Below, piece by piece: positions 40,104 to 50,200 of a DNA stretch of 50,904 bases. This DNA is from Gemmatimonadota bacterium. Lineage in GTDB: Bacteria > Gemmatimonadota > Gemmatimonadetes > Longimicrobiales > Gaopeijiaceae. Position 1 is the first letter of the stretch. Every line of letters starts with the position of its first letter. The stretch spans positions 1 to 50,904 of the forward strand of contig JABDLS010000133.1 in assembly GCA_013002885.1 (NCBI GenBank), in the 5' to 3' direction. Position numbers and translations under genes: made by a program. The notes below the pieces were generated by a model, which made no database searches, was not told the origin of the DNA, and saw nothing but the letters and a program-made list of their open reading frames with translations.

Positions 40104-41462
40104 CTAGCCGGCCTCCCTTCTGCTGCGCCGCTCCTCCTGCCACGATCGAGCGACGTCGTTCAGGTCGGCAACCAGGCTTCGGCGTAGTTCCTGGACCCGG
40201 TCGAGGGCATCGGAGCGTCGCCGGGCCCTCAGGAAGATCCGGGCATCTTCCAGGACCCGACTCCCGCGATCCCTCCACGAGATCGCCGCGAGGCCCGCCA
40301 GGGGCAGGAGGAGGCTGGCCGCAGCCGCAGTCTTCCACGACATCACCATGCCCACGGTGACCCCGATGAGACCGAGCCAGAGGGGGAACAGGAGGAACGC
40401 CAGTGACAGCTTGTACGTGGCCACCTGGTCGTGTTTGGGACGAAATCGCGGCACTAGAGTACGGGTGAGGTAGTACGGAATGGCCCAGAACACGGCACCG
40501 ACGACAGCCACGGGGAAGACGAGGACAAGCATGGTGAGCTGGATCACCGCGTACTGGATGACCGATGAAGTCCGGAACCGCGACGGCAGGTCACCATCAC
40601 GGACGCCCAGGAGCTTGATGAGTCCCAGATAGCGATCCACGTCCTTTCGGAGCCGCTCCAACCGGTCGGAATCCACCTGCCGAAGCCATCGAAGCCCCTC
40701 GGCAAATCGCTGCAGACGGGGCAGGCGCGTGGCCATGGCCTCGCGCTCCCTGGCCTTGGCCAGGCCCTGGTCACGGGCCCAGAGGCGCTCTGCCACATCG
40801 ACGAGTTCCTGGTCCCGCGGGTGTTCGAAGTTGAGGGTCAGCTCTTCGAGCCGCCGTCGGATTTCGTCGGTCAACGCCCGTGCGGCCTCCCGGGGGTCCC
40901 GTTCATACAACTCCCGAAACGGCACCACATCGAGAGGGGGCCCGAACGCGGCCATTGCTCTGCCCCGGAAGAGGTGCTTTCGGGCGTACGTGAGTCCCAC
41001 CGGTTGGATGCGGAGGCCGAGAGCCCACTCGGCCCGCTCCTCGGCCATGAGCGCGATGCGAGCGGCGCCTGTGCGGATCCGTGTCATGGCCGGCTCGGAG
41101 TGGCTCTGGCCCTCGGGGTAGATCTGGACCGCCTCGCCGGCATGCAGGGCACCGATGGCCGCGTCGAAAGTGCGCTCGTTGAGGTGCATGAGCTCCGGAT
41201 CGTCCTGCCGGCGGTAGACCGGTAGACCCCCCAGACCCTTGAGCACCGTCCCGACGAAGAGCTGCTCGAAGAGCGGCGCCTTGGCCAGCGGCCGGGTGGT
41301 GCGTCCCCCCGTGTGGAAGATGACGAGGGGGTCGATGAGGGCGTTGGGATGATTCGCCGTCACGAGGACCGGACCCGAAACGAGCTCGGGTCCGGTCCGT
41401 TCGACGTCGTAGAAGATGGCCACGGCCCAACCGACGATCTTGGTGATGACGGCGGGCAGCAT
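40104..41462 (-). CDS. PlsC-type acyltransferase with C-terminal membrane domain
   Basis: A 452-residue glycerophosphate-acyltransferase-like protein. The catalytic motif is NHPNALID (His38, Asp44), an H-x5-D spacing seen in the GPAT/DHAPAT-like branch instead of the usual H-x4-D. Motif III is YPEGQSHSEP (Glu117), and GLPVYRR is motif II. The C-terminal half has a charged helical region (250-320) and two pairs of membrane helices (about 330-420). It probably acylates glycerolipids at the inner membrane. The start is ATG 41462; the next gene upstream is the VPS10 protein, 13 bases away. Confidence 0.9.
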   Translation of the reverse strand: MLPAVITKIVGWAVAIFYDVERTGPELVSGPVLVTANHPNALIDPLVIFHTGGRTTRPLAKAPLFEQLFVGTVLKGLGGLPVYRRQDDPELMHLNERTFDAAIGALHAGEAVQIYPEGQSHSEPAMTRIRTGAARIALMAEERAEWALGLRIQPVGLTYARKHLFRGRAMAAFGPPLDVVPFRELYERDPREAARALTDEIRRRLEELTLNFEHPRDQELVDVAERLWARDQGLAKAREREAMATRLPRLQRFAEGLRWLRQVDSDRLERLRKDVDRYLGLIKLLGVRDGDLPSRFRTSSVIQYAVIQLTMLVLVFPVAVVGAVFWAIPYYLTRTLVPRFRPKHDQVATYKLSLAFLLFPLWLGLIGVTVGMVMSWKTAAAASLLLPLAGLAAISWRDRGSRVLEDARIFLRARRRSDALDRVQELRRSLVADLNDVARSWQEERRSRREAG

Positions 41463-41475
41463 GGAGTCTCCCGTA

Positions 41476-44400
41476 TCAGGTGATGGGCGGCTCCGTATCG
41501 ATCGGGTCCAGCCCGAGCTCACGCAAGAGCTCGTTGAGGCGAGCCACATCCTGCGCGATGATGAGCTGCATCTGATCGAGCTCCTCCTGCAGCTGCCCCG
41601 AGAGGTACTCGAATGCCTCGTACGACTGGTCCGTCGGCCGATTCTCGGCTCCCTCCACCAGGTTGAGGAGCGCGGCGATCTTGTTGTTGAGCTTGATGGG
41701 ATAGTTCAGCGGATCCTGGTTCGACTGGTTCTGGACCTGGTAGATCTCGCCCTCGACCTCGTCGAGACGCGTTCCCACCGTGCCCGCCAGAGCCTCGACC
41801 CGGGCATCGTCGGTCTCCTCGAGACGGTCGCTCATCTGATCTTCGATGGACCGAATGCGAAGCACGGCTTCATTGGCCTCGGTCACGCGGTCACGAATCT
41901 CGCGAGCGAGCTCGAACCGAGCTTGTAGATCGGCCATCGTCACCCCGAGCTCGGCTGCCCGCGGGTTCATCTGGATGTCGAAGTCCCGCGTCTGGGATTG
42001 GCCGTCCACGGTCATGCGAACCTGATACCGCCCAGGCAACACTTCCGGCCCCACCGGACCCGCCGCCCAGAAGATGCGACCCTCGAAGTCAGTCCAACCC
42101 TCCAGCCGCTGATTCCAGCGGATGGTGTGGGCGCCGGCCGTGAGTGAAGGCGTCGGCGAGCCCCCGAAGAAGCCAAATCCCCCGCCCTGCTCTTCTTCCT
42201 CTTCTTCTTCCTCGCTGGCCTCGGCCTCGAAGGTGCGGAGAACGGTGCCGGTCCTGTCGAGGAAATCGAAGCGCACCGACTCGGCATCGTCGGCAAGGTA
42301 GTACTGGACATTCACGGCGTTGTCGAAGTCCCGTACGGGATCCGTTGGATCGAAGAGCCAGAAGTCCGCCGTCGTCACCTCGGGCGTGAGTTGACGCAGA
42401 GGCCCGATGTCCCTCATGACCCAGAAGGACCTGCCATGGGTTCCGATGACCAGGTCGTCGTCCTCGACCACCAGGTCCGAGACCTGGGTGATCGGCAGAT
42501 TCCGCTGGAGGGTCTGCCACGAGCCCCCGTCGTCCCACGAGACATACACACGGTGCTCGGAAGCCGCGTACAGCAGCCCAGGACGCGTGGGATCCTCACG
42601 GACCGCGCGCACGAAGTCGTCTTCTGGAATGCCGCCGACGATCTTGGTCCACGTCTCACCGTAGTCCTCGGTCTTCCAGATGTACGGACTCCGATCGTTG
42701 TCGACGAGGTAGCGGATGCCCGACACGTAGGCTTTCCCAGGGGTGTTCGGCGACGCCTCGATGGTGTTGATCCGGACGAAGTCGGGCGCGTCAGGAGGCG
42801 TGACGTTCTCCCACGTCGGCGATGCGGCGCGCGCGTTCCGCGTGAGGTGAACATACCCGTCGTCGGAGCCTGCCCAGATCACCTGAGGATCGTGAGGTGA
42901 CGGGGCGATGGCGAAGACCGTCGCGTAGGTCTCGACGCCGGTCTGGTCGCGGGTGATGGGCCCGCCCGATGCTCCCACGGTGGAGGGATCGTTGCGTGTG
43001 AGGTCCGGGCTGATCTGGATCCAGCTCTGACCCTCGTTCAGCGTCTTCCACACCTTCTGGGTTCCCGTGTAGAGGACACTCGTGTCGTGCTTGTCGAAGA
43101 CGATGGGGAACGTCCATTGGACGCGCTCCCGGAGATCCTCCGCCGACTGGCCCATGGGATTCTCGGGCCAGACCTGGATGGGCCGGCTCAGACCCGTGTC
43201 GTGATCGTACCACGACAGCGAACCGCCGTAGCAGCCGGCATAGAAGGTGTTCGGATCGTCCGGATTCGAGGCGATATAGCCGCTTTCACACCCGCCCACG
43301 GAATAGAAGTACGGCGACGCCGCAGAGAGGTGGCCCCACCCACCCGAAGGCACGCACGCCGTGGAATTGTCCTGCTGAGCGCCGCAGATGTGATACGGCT
43401 CGTGCTCCGTGGTGGTGACCCTGTAGAACTGAGCCGTCGCGTACTCCTGATCGGTCCAGGTCTGCCCCCCGTTGAAGGAGACGTTTCCGCCGCCGTCGTT
43501 GGAGTTGATCATTCGTTCCGGATCCGACGGAGCGATCCATAGATCGTGGTTGTCTCCGTGGGGAACGGAGATCGTCTGGGGAAAGGTCTCGCCGCCATCC
43601 TCCGACCGATAGAAGCCGGTGTTCAGGACATAGACGACGTCTTCGTCCTGGGGGTCGGCGTAGATTCGAGTGTAATAGAACGCCCTCTGCCTGAGCTTAC
43701 GCTCGTCGTTGACGTACTCCCACGTGTCACCGCCATCGTCGGAGCGGTAGACCCCACCCTCGGGCTCGTGCTCGACGATGATCCAGACGCGACTCGAGTT
43801 CGCACCGGAAACCGCGACTCCCATCTTTCCGATGGGCGAGGCCGGGTCGAGGTCCAGAGTCGCCGTGATGTCGCTCCAGGTGTCGCCCCCGTCGGTGGAC
43901 TTCCAGAGCCCCGAATCCGGACCTCCCGAGCTCATGCCCCAACTCTTCCGCCACGCCTCCCAGATGGTGGCGTAGAGAACGTCGGGGTCGTTCGGGTCGA
44001 CCACCAGGTCGGTGGCGCCGGCCTTGTCGCTCTTGAAGAGGGTGAGTTCCCAACTCGCGCCCCCGTCGGTGGTCTTGTAGACGCCCCGCTCGGGGTTGTC
44101 GGCGGAGTGCTGCCCGAAGGCCGCCACCCACACCGTCTCGCAATCCTCGGGGTGAACTCGGACCCGGGCGATGTTCTGGGATTCGGCGAGGCCAAGGTGC
44201 TCCCATGTCTCGCCCGCGTCCGTCGACTTGTAGACGCCGTCGCCCTGCATGATGTTGCCGCGGAGCTGCGTCTCACCGGTCCCGATGTAGACGATATCCG
44301 GGTCGGCCTCGCAAACTGCGACCGCGCCCACGGACGCGCTCCCGATCTGCCCGTCGGTGACGGGACTCCAGCTGTTCCCGCCGTCGGTGGTCTTCCAGAG

Positions 44401-44628
44401 GCCGCCACCCGTAGCGCCGAAGTAGTACTCGAGCGGTCGGCTGTCACTGCCCGCTACTCCCGTAGATCGTCCGCCGCGGGCGATGCCCGCGTTGGACCAG
44501 TCCAACATGTCGTAGTAGGACTCGTCGTATTGCTGCCCGTCCGTCTGACCAGGAACACCCAGCCAGACGAATGAGAGCGCGAGGAGCGAGACGATGGTGT
44601 GCCGAGCGGCGTTGAGCATGACGTTCAT
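41476..44628 (-). CDS. Secreted VPS10/sortilin-like BNR (Asp-box) repeat protein
   Basis: A 1050-residue exported protein with a signal peptide ending about residue 30. Repeated Asp-boxes (SxDxGxTW) are obvious: KTTDGGNSW, KSTDAGETW, KTTDGGASW, KSTDGGDTW, RSDDGGDTW and RSEDGGETF, giving a seven- to ten-bladed propeller of the kind called sortilin/VPS10 or glycosyl-hydrolase-like. A C-terminal Ig-like segment follows a linker with a run of glutamates and glycine/phenylalanine (EEEEEEEEQGGGFGFFGG). After that, about 120 residues of helix end the protein. No sialidase active site was recognised, so it is more likely a binding or scaffolding protein. ATG 44628 was chosen; an ATG three codons later is possible. 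Confidence 0.9.
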   Translation of the reverse strand: MNVMLNAARHTIVSLLALSFVWLGVPGQTDGQQYDESYYDMLDWSNAGIARGGRSTGVAGSDSRPLEYYFGATGGGLWKTTDGGNSWSPVTDGQIGSASVGAVAVCEADPDIVYIGTGETQLRGNIMQGDGVYKSTDAGETWEHLGLAESQNIARVRVHPEDCETVWVAAFGQHSADNPERGVYKTTDGGASWELTLFKSDKAGATDLVVDPNDPDVLYATIWEAWRKSWGMSSGGPDSGLWKSTDGGDTWSDITATLDLDPASPIGKMGVAVSGANSSRVWIIVEHEPEGGVYRSDDGGDTWEYVNDERKLRQRAFYYTRIYADPQDEDVVYVLNTGFYRSEDGGETFPQTISVPHGDNHDLWIAPSDPERMINSNDGGGNVSFNGGQTWTDQEYATAQFYRVTTTEHEPYHICGAQQDNSTACVPSGGWGHLSAASPYFYSVGGCESGYIASNPDDPNTFYAGCYGGSLSWYDHDTGLSRPIQVWPENPMGQSAEDLRERVQWTFPIVFDKHDTSVLYTGTQKVWKTLNEGQSWIQISPDLTRNDPSTVGASGGPITRDQTGVETYATVFAIAPSPHDPQVIWAGSDDGYVHLTRNARAASPTWENVTPPDAPDFVRINTIEASPNTPGKAYVSGIRYLVDNDRSPYIWKTEDYGETWTKIVGGIPEDDFVRAVREDPTRPGLLYAASEHRVYVSWDDGGSWQTLQRNLPITQVSDLVVEDDDLVIGTHGRSFWVMRDIGPLRQLTPEVTTADFWLFDPTDPVRDFDNAVNVQYYLADDAESVRFDFLDRTGTVLRTFEAEASEEEEEEEEQGGGFGFFGGSPTPSLTAGAHTIRWNQRLEGWTDFEGRIFWAAGPVGPEVLPGRYQVRMTVDGQSQTRDFDIQMNPRAAELGVTMADLQARFELAREIRDRVTEANEAVLRIRSIEDQMSDRLEETDDARVEALAGTVGTRLDEVEGEIYQVQNQSNQDPLNYPIKLNNKIAALLNLVEGAENRPTDQSYEAFEYLSGQLQEELDQMQLIIAQDVARLNELLRELGLDPIDTEPPIT

Positions 44629-44766
44629 GGGGTTCGGTCGTGAAAGCGGCGAGCTAGAACGGACGGACGCCGGGGAGGGGGTACGTAACGCCCGTGCAAC
44701 AAGGTACGGGGGTCGCGGAGAAGCGAAAGCGGGCAGGCCATCGCTGTAGGTCGTGGCGGCCTGGAT

Positions 44767-45276
44767 TCAGCGCCCGAGGACGAATCCGACGATCGTCGAG
44801 ATCATCGACGAACTGACGATGGCAGGCGTCGGGTTGTCCGGGGGCAAGCCGTCGCCCTGCTGACCTCCTCCGAGGCCGAAGGCGGCCATGGCCGCGAAGA
44901 CGACGATGCCCGTGAGGCCGACACCGAGAGCCACCGACTTTCCGGTGGAGAACTCCCGAAGCTCCACTCCAGCCCGTTGTTCCGGAGCCAGGCGGAGGGT
45001 GTCGAACTGGATGATCTCGCGGAACGCCCCGAACTCGCGACGGCTTTGAGTGGCGAGAACCAAGGTGTCGCCGGCCTCGATGAGCTGGCCCTCGATGGAC
45101 TGAGTCCTCGTGGGCGCGTTGGGGTTGTCCAGCGCGGTGCGCACGGGAATGTGGACCCGCACGATGGACCCCGGCATGGGATCGGCGACCGGCGTATAGG
45201 TGTGGCATGCGGTCATCCAGCCGGAAAGAGCGAGGATGAAAACGGCCCAGGCAGGCCTGCGCAACGTACGGCGCAT
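44767..45276 (-). CDS. Small lipoprotein with C-terminal membrane-like segments
   Basis: A 169-residue lipoprotein with the lipobox-like MTAC (Cys24). A beta-rich middle (VRVHIPVRTALDNPNAPTRTQSIEGQLIEAGDTLVLATQ) is followed by FDTLRLAPEQRAGVELREF and then a hydrophobic, Gly/Ala-rich stretch (SVALGVGLTGIVVFAAMAAFGLGGG) and another at the end (IVSSSMISTIVGFVLGR). The hydrophobic tail is unusual for a lipoprotein. It begins 5 bases after the stop of the upstream gene, so they are co-transcribed. Function unknown. Confidence 0.72.
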   Translation of the reverse strand: MRRTLRRPAWAVFILALSGWMTACHTYTPVADPMPGSIVRVHIPVRTALDNPNAPTRTQSIEGQLIEAGDTLVLATQSRREFGAFREIIQFDTLRLAPEQRAGVELREFSTGKSVALGVGLTGIVVFAAMAAFGLGGGQQGDGLPPDNPTPAIVSSSMISTIVGFVLGR

Positions 45277-45281
45277 CCCGA

Positions 45282-45722
45282 TCAAAACACCACCTCCACG
45301 ACGTCGGTCAGGGGGCGGTTGAATTGGTAGACGTAGCGCCACGGAAGCCCCGGAAAGATCAGCCCGGAGCTATTGACCACATTGCGGCTGTCCACATCGA
45401 TCTGGACCCTGACGTCCGCGGTGTCCCCCGGCATCGTCTCGATCTGGAGGAAGAACTGCCGCGAAGCCGCGATGTCGACGATCGTGTCGATGGGCAGCGT
45501 CTGCATGACCGAATCGGCCCCGGACAGCCGGACTTCGGTAATGTCGGTCTCCCTGTTCACTCCGGCGACAAAGACCTGCGAATAGATGGCGAGGACGGTG
45601 GTACCAGCCGATCCGGTGAGTTGGACCGAGATGGTCTCAGGGGTGGGATCTTCGAAGATCGAGCACCCCGTCGACGCGAAGGCGGCCGCAAGGACCGCCG
45701 AAAAGAGCTTGGTTCTGTTCAT
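45282..45722 (-). CDS. Small lipoprotein, unknown function
   Basis: A 146-residue lipoprotein with the lipobox STGC (Cys20). The remaining part is beta-rich (TISVQLTGSAGTTVLAIYSQVFVAGVNRETDITEVRL ... FFLQIETMPGDTADVRVQIDVDSRNV). It ends in a hydrophobic VVEVVF. ATG 45722 was chosen over an upstream start that lies among terminator sequence. It follows the susC-susD terminator and precedes the next lipoprotein by 5 bases. Confidence 0.75.
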   Translation of the reverse strand: MNRTKLFSAVLAAAFASTGCSIFEDPTPETISVQLTGSAGTTVLAIYSQVFVAGVNRETDITEVRLSGADSVMQTLPIDTIVDIAASRQFFLQIETMPGDTADVRVQIDVDSRNVVNSSGLIFPGLPWRYVYQFNRPLTDVVEVVF

Positions 45723-45747
45723 GATTGAAAAGCTAACAACACCCCTG

Positions 45748-45787
45748 AAAAAGGCGAGGCGCATCCGCACTTAGTACGGATGCGCCT
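45748..45787 (-). terminator. Intrinsic terminator of the susC-susD operon
   Basis: On the minus strand an 11-bp perfect stem, AGGCGCATCCG and CGGATGCGCCT around a 9-base loop (TACTAAGTG), is followed by CGCCTTTTTC. The stem occupies 45757-45787 and the U-tract 45748-45752. It lies about 53 bases past the susD stop and before the two lipoprotein genes, and is the clearest intrinsic terminator in the window. Confidence 0.88.
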
Positions 45788-45839
45788 GCCTTTCCTTTCA
45801 GTCCTGCGACGAATCGCAGTCTGCGCTACACCTCAGGCA

Positions 45840-47270
45840 TCAGCCTCCTGTGTTCGCGCAGGTGTTTCCATCGAGGAAGTTGTTCGCACGGCACTCGATT
45901 ATCGTGATCGGCAGCATCGTGCCCGGTGCGGTCACGGCTGTCGATCCCGGCTGCCAACGATTGGCCGGCCCTGATCCTGCGTCCGTCGGAGTCAGACCCC
46001 AACGGTACATGTCCTGGAGCCGGAGCCCCTGGAGGAGCGTGTTGACCCTGCGGTGGTGCTGCAGGATGGCGACGTCGTTTGCCGCGACACCGTCCGATGC
46101 GAAATCGTAGCCTGCATCGGAGTCATCGATGTCCCGCAGTGCGTTGATGGCGGCCTCGAAGCCGCTGCCTGCTCCGCCACCGTTGGTGGCAAGCTCGTGC
46201 TCTGCGACGATGAGGTTCATCAGACGCGCTGACGCCACAGTGAGGGGTACGAAGGACGTACCCGCGTCGAGGTGACTACCACCGCGGAACTGTGCCAATG
46301 CGTCGATCAGGGCGAGGTCGTCCGTTCCCGTGATCGGATCCATCAGCGCGATGCCATCGACGTTCTCCGAGGCATCGACCGTGACCAGCGAAAGGTCGAA
46401 CTGATTCTCCTTGCGGTCACTGATGTTTCCGCAAAGATCGCAACCCGACGATGCCGACGAGTAGTTCAGGTTGAACTTGTAGTCCGCTGCCGCACCCGCC
46501 GCCGTCAGGACTTCGTTGGCGTACGGGAGGGCGTCGGCGAACGCGAGAGCGCCGCCCGCGGAGTTACGAGCCGACATGATCTCTTCCGACATCTCGGCCC
46601 GTGCGAGAAGAGCCGTCGCGTCGAGCGCGAGGTCATCTTCAGCGAGGGCTTCAAAATCGGTCTTCGCTCTCGCGAGCGATGTGATGGCGAGATCCATGAC
46701 AGCGTCCATCGACGCAACCGGAGTTGCACCGAATTCTTCTGAACCGATGGTGGCGTTGCCTGTGCTCACGGCAGGACCGTCGGTCATCTTGTACGAGAAC
46801 GTCATGTCCTGCTGCGACTCGGCGACGACCATGAGGATCAAGCCACGGAACATGTATGCCCGTGCCCGATCCAGGACGAAAGCGTCCACACCGGGGTTCT
46901 CCGCAACGTGACCCTCGAGGATCTCGACGGCATTTTGCGCCATCCAGACTCCCCGACCGAGTGTCGGGAACGCCGAGTCCAAGAACTCGTTGTTCGGGTC
47001 GGCCACGGCACCCTCGTCGAGGGAGCCCCATGCGTCTCGGGACCCGATCCACTGCAGGTTGTCGCTGGCGACCTCCGGACCTTCCCAGAGATCGGCGACC
47101 GCCTCGCTCACCAACTGGAGCGAGCCGTTGGCGACGCCGTTGGCGGCCGCCTCCTGGCGAATGGATGCCTCAACAAGGCTGTTCGGGTTGTCCACGTCGA
47201 GCAAGTTGCAGCCCGACAGGACGACCATGGCAGCGAATGCCGCCATCGGAGCTTTGATTCGATTCATCAT
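45840..47270 (-). CDS. SusD/RagB-like nutrient-binding lipoprotein
   Basis: A 476-residue SusD-type lipoprotein with lipobox LSGC (Cys21), then NLLDVDNPNSL, the usual start of the family. Helical TPR-like segments fill the rest (ARAYMFRGLILMVVAES, VNTLLQGLRLQDMYRWG). It is expected to cap the SusC barrel and bind the ligand. Two cysteines in SGCDLCG and two near the C-terminus (ECRANNFLDGNTC) may form disulphides. The start ATG 47270 has an AGGAG site 8 bases upstream; the susC stop lies 12 bases before it. The ligand is not apparent. Confidence 0.92.
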   Translation of the reverse strand: MMNRIKAPMAAFAAMVVLSGCNLLDVDNPNSLVEASIRQEAAANGVANGSLQLVSEAVADLWEGPEVASDNLQWIGSRDAWGSLDEGAVADPNNEFLDSAFPTLGRGVWMAQNAVEILEGHVAENPGVDAFVLDRARAYMFRGLILMVVAESQQDMTFSYKMTDGPAVSTGNATIGSEEFGATPVASMDAVMDLAITSLARAKTDFEALAEDDLALDATALLARAEMSEEIMSARNSAGGALAFADALPYANEVLTAAGAAADYKFNLNYSSASSGCDLCGNISDRKENQFDLSLVTVDASENVDGIALMDPITGTDDLALIDALAQFRGGSHLDAGTSFVPLTVASARLMNLIVAEHELATNGGGAGSGFEAAINALRDIDDSDAGYDFASDGVAANDVAILQHHRRVNTLLQGLRLQDMYRWGLTPTDAGSGPANRWQPGSTAVTAPGTMLPITIIECRANNFLDGNTCANTGG

Positions 47271-47282
47271 TATCAAATCTCC

Positions 47283-50200
47283 TCAGAACGTGATTCGAGT
47301 CGAGAGCGTAAACCGACGTGGGATCGGGATCGACCACCCTTCCGTGTTGTTCAGGAAGTTGCAGTTCAGACCACCGTTGCATCGGCCGATGACGTTCGTC
47401 TCGGGATCCATTCCCGTGTAGTCACCGAACACCCACATGTGGAGGTTGCGCGCGCCCAGGTTGAGCGTGGCCGTCGACAGTCCCCATCCCTCGACGATGT
47501 CGGAGGGAATACGGTACGTGAGCGACGCCTCTCGGAAGCGGATGAGGCTGGAGTCGTAGACTCCGTTCATGCCGCTCATGGGTGACAGACCTTCAATCTC
47601 GTTGGCCCAGTCGACCGCGGCATCGAGACGCTGCTGCGCCGTCGAGCTCGGATCGCCCATGATGGAGCCTAGCTCGGCAGCCCGAGGCGTGTTACGGCCG
47701 ATGACCGCGTTCGCCCGGCGGAACATGCCGGAGAGGTCCTGGTTCTGGACGCCCTGCTTGTACTCGAACAGCGTGTTGAACTCGAAGTTCGTCGCGAAGG
47801 ACATGTTGAAGCCGAAGGAACCCGCGAAATCCGGGGTCGGCTTGCCCAGGTAGCTGAGCAGCAGGCCTTCACCACAGTTGTTCGAAGAGTACTGCCCCTC
47901 GATGGGCGTACCGAAGTCGGAGTTGGCCGGAGCCAGCGGCTTGAAGTCGCTGGGGCTACGCGGCGTGGCGAAATACGCCAGCGCGTCGGCTTCCGTCGGC
48001 ACGGTGCAGGTGCCGTCGAGGTTGAGCGGAATCGCAACGTCGGCCGTGGTGGAGCCAAAGAACGCTCCGGGCGTGTAGCCTTCCACGAGGAAATTGCGGT
48101 AACGCGGGTACGAGCCACCGGTCTTGAGCGGCGGAGCGCCACCCAGGCTGGTGATCTCTTCACTGAGCCACGCAGTGTTGGCGAAGACATTCATAGAGAA
48201 GCCTTCCTGCTGGATCGCCGTACCACGGAGGCTCACTTCGAAGCCCTGTCCGACCAGCTCCCCGATGTTGACGAGCTGCTCGGCCACGAAGCCACCGGTG
48301 ACCGAGAACTGGCGCGACACGAGCGCATCGGAGACCGTCCGGTCCCAATACGTCACGTCTACGGACCAGCGGTCGTTGAACAGACCGACCTCGGCTCCCA
48401 GCTCCCACTCCGTCGACACCTCAGGCTGCAGGGCGTCGTTTCCGAGGTTCGCCGGCTCGACGCCAGGACCTGCCTCGGACGGTGCGGGGGCATACGTGGT
48501 GAACTTGGCGAACGCATCCGGCTGGAGGCCGGACTGACCGATGGCGGCACGGACACGGAAGGTCGAGAAAGTCTCGTTCTCCCAGCCAAGCCCCTGACTC
48601 GGGACGATGGACGCCGAAGCCTTCGGATAGAAGGCCGTCGAGAAGTCCTCACCGAACGCAGAGTTGGCGTCCCAGCGACCACCGACGGTCAGGAAGACCC
48701 AGTCGTTGATGCCCACCTGGTCCTGCAGGTATCCACCGAGCTGCGTTACACGCGTCCAGGTCTCGAAGGATCCCTCGTTGGCGAGTGCCGACAGGGTTTC
48801 GAGGCCCGGGCCCGGGAACACCGAACCCGAACCACCCGCTTCCTGGTTCTGGCGCAGGAAGCCCTGACCACCGAACAGGAGGGTGTTCTCGATGTTCTCA
48901 CCGAACATGGTGATCAGCGAGCCCTTGACGTCGGCCGTGATCTCGCGGCTCCGGTACTCTTCGACCGAACGGCTACCGTCCGGCGTGGAGCCGGAGAAGC
49001 CGTCGATGTTCCACGCGTACGGACGGAACGCAACCGCGTCGTCCGACGTGAAGTCGATCCCGAACGTTCCGTCGAGACGGAATGTCTGCGTGGGGGTGAA
49101 GCCGATGTTCGCGCTCCCGGCGAAGTGCTGGGAGTTGACGAAGTTCTGCTGGTACATGTTCTCGCGCGTCGTGGCGAACGCCGGGTTGCCGTAGTAGTTG
49201 GAACCCTCGCCCGTCTCCGACTGCGGAGTGGCACGACGCAGCTGCGTCATCAGGATGGAGCTGAACACGCCGTAGATGTTGTTTCCGTTGTCAGGCGTGT
49301 GGTGCTCCATGTCCGAGTACAGCGTGCTGACGCCGATGCGCACCTTGTCGCTCGGCACTACGGTGAAGTTCGACGTGAACGTGGCACGACGGTTCGTGTC
49401 CGTCTCTACGTCGAGGCCCTCCACCAGCGGGAAGTTCTGCTGCGGGTTGTACGGACCGTCCTCGTCCGCGAGGCGAGCCGACACGAAGTACTGGAACGCG
49501 TCGGAGCCACCGTTCACGGAAGCCGAGTACGTCTGACCGAAGCCGGTAGACAGCATCTCGGGGATCAGCTCCTGCTCGAAGGGCTCGAACGGCCCCGGCG
49601 AGATACCGAAACGCTGCTGCATGCGGCCCTGGATCTCGGCGATGGTCGCCGCGTCCGTGGCGTCTGTGCAGTCTACGGCCTCACAGTCCCGGCCGATGTA
49701 GTCGGCGACGGGGAGCATGCGGTTCGTGGGAACCGAGATGGCGGACCAGTCGGCCTGGGCCGAGAAGCGCGGCGCGCCTGCGCGACCACGCTTGGTGAAG
49801 ATCTGGATCACGCCGTTGGAGGCCTCGGTGCCGTACAGAGTGGCAGCCGCGGCGCCCTTCAGGATCTCGACGCGCTCGATCGCCGCTGGGTCGATGTCGT
49901 CGAGACGGCTCGGGTTACCCTGGCCGTTGTTTGCGTCGATAGCCTGCCGGTTCACCCGGATGCCGTCGACGTAGATGATGGGCTCGTTGAGCTGCGAAAG
50001 GCTCGAAGAACCACGGATCCGGATGCGGGCACCCTCGCCGGTGTACCCGGACGACGGCAGCATCTGAACGCCCGCCTCACGGGCGGCGATCATCTCGGAG
50101 AAGTTGTTCACCGGTGCGTTCTCGACCGTGGAAGCGTCGAGCGTCGCGATGGTGTTGCCCAGCTTCCGCTTCTCCGTGGCGACACCCGCACCGGTCACGA

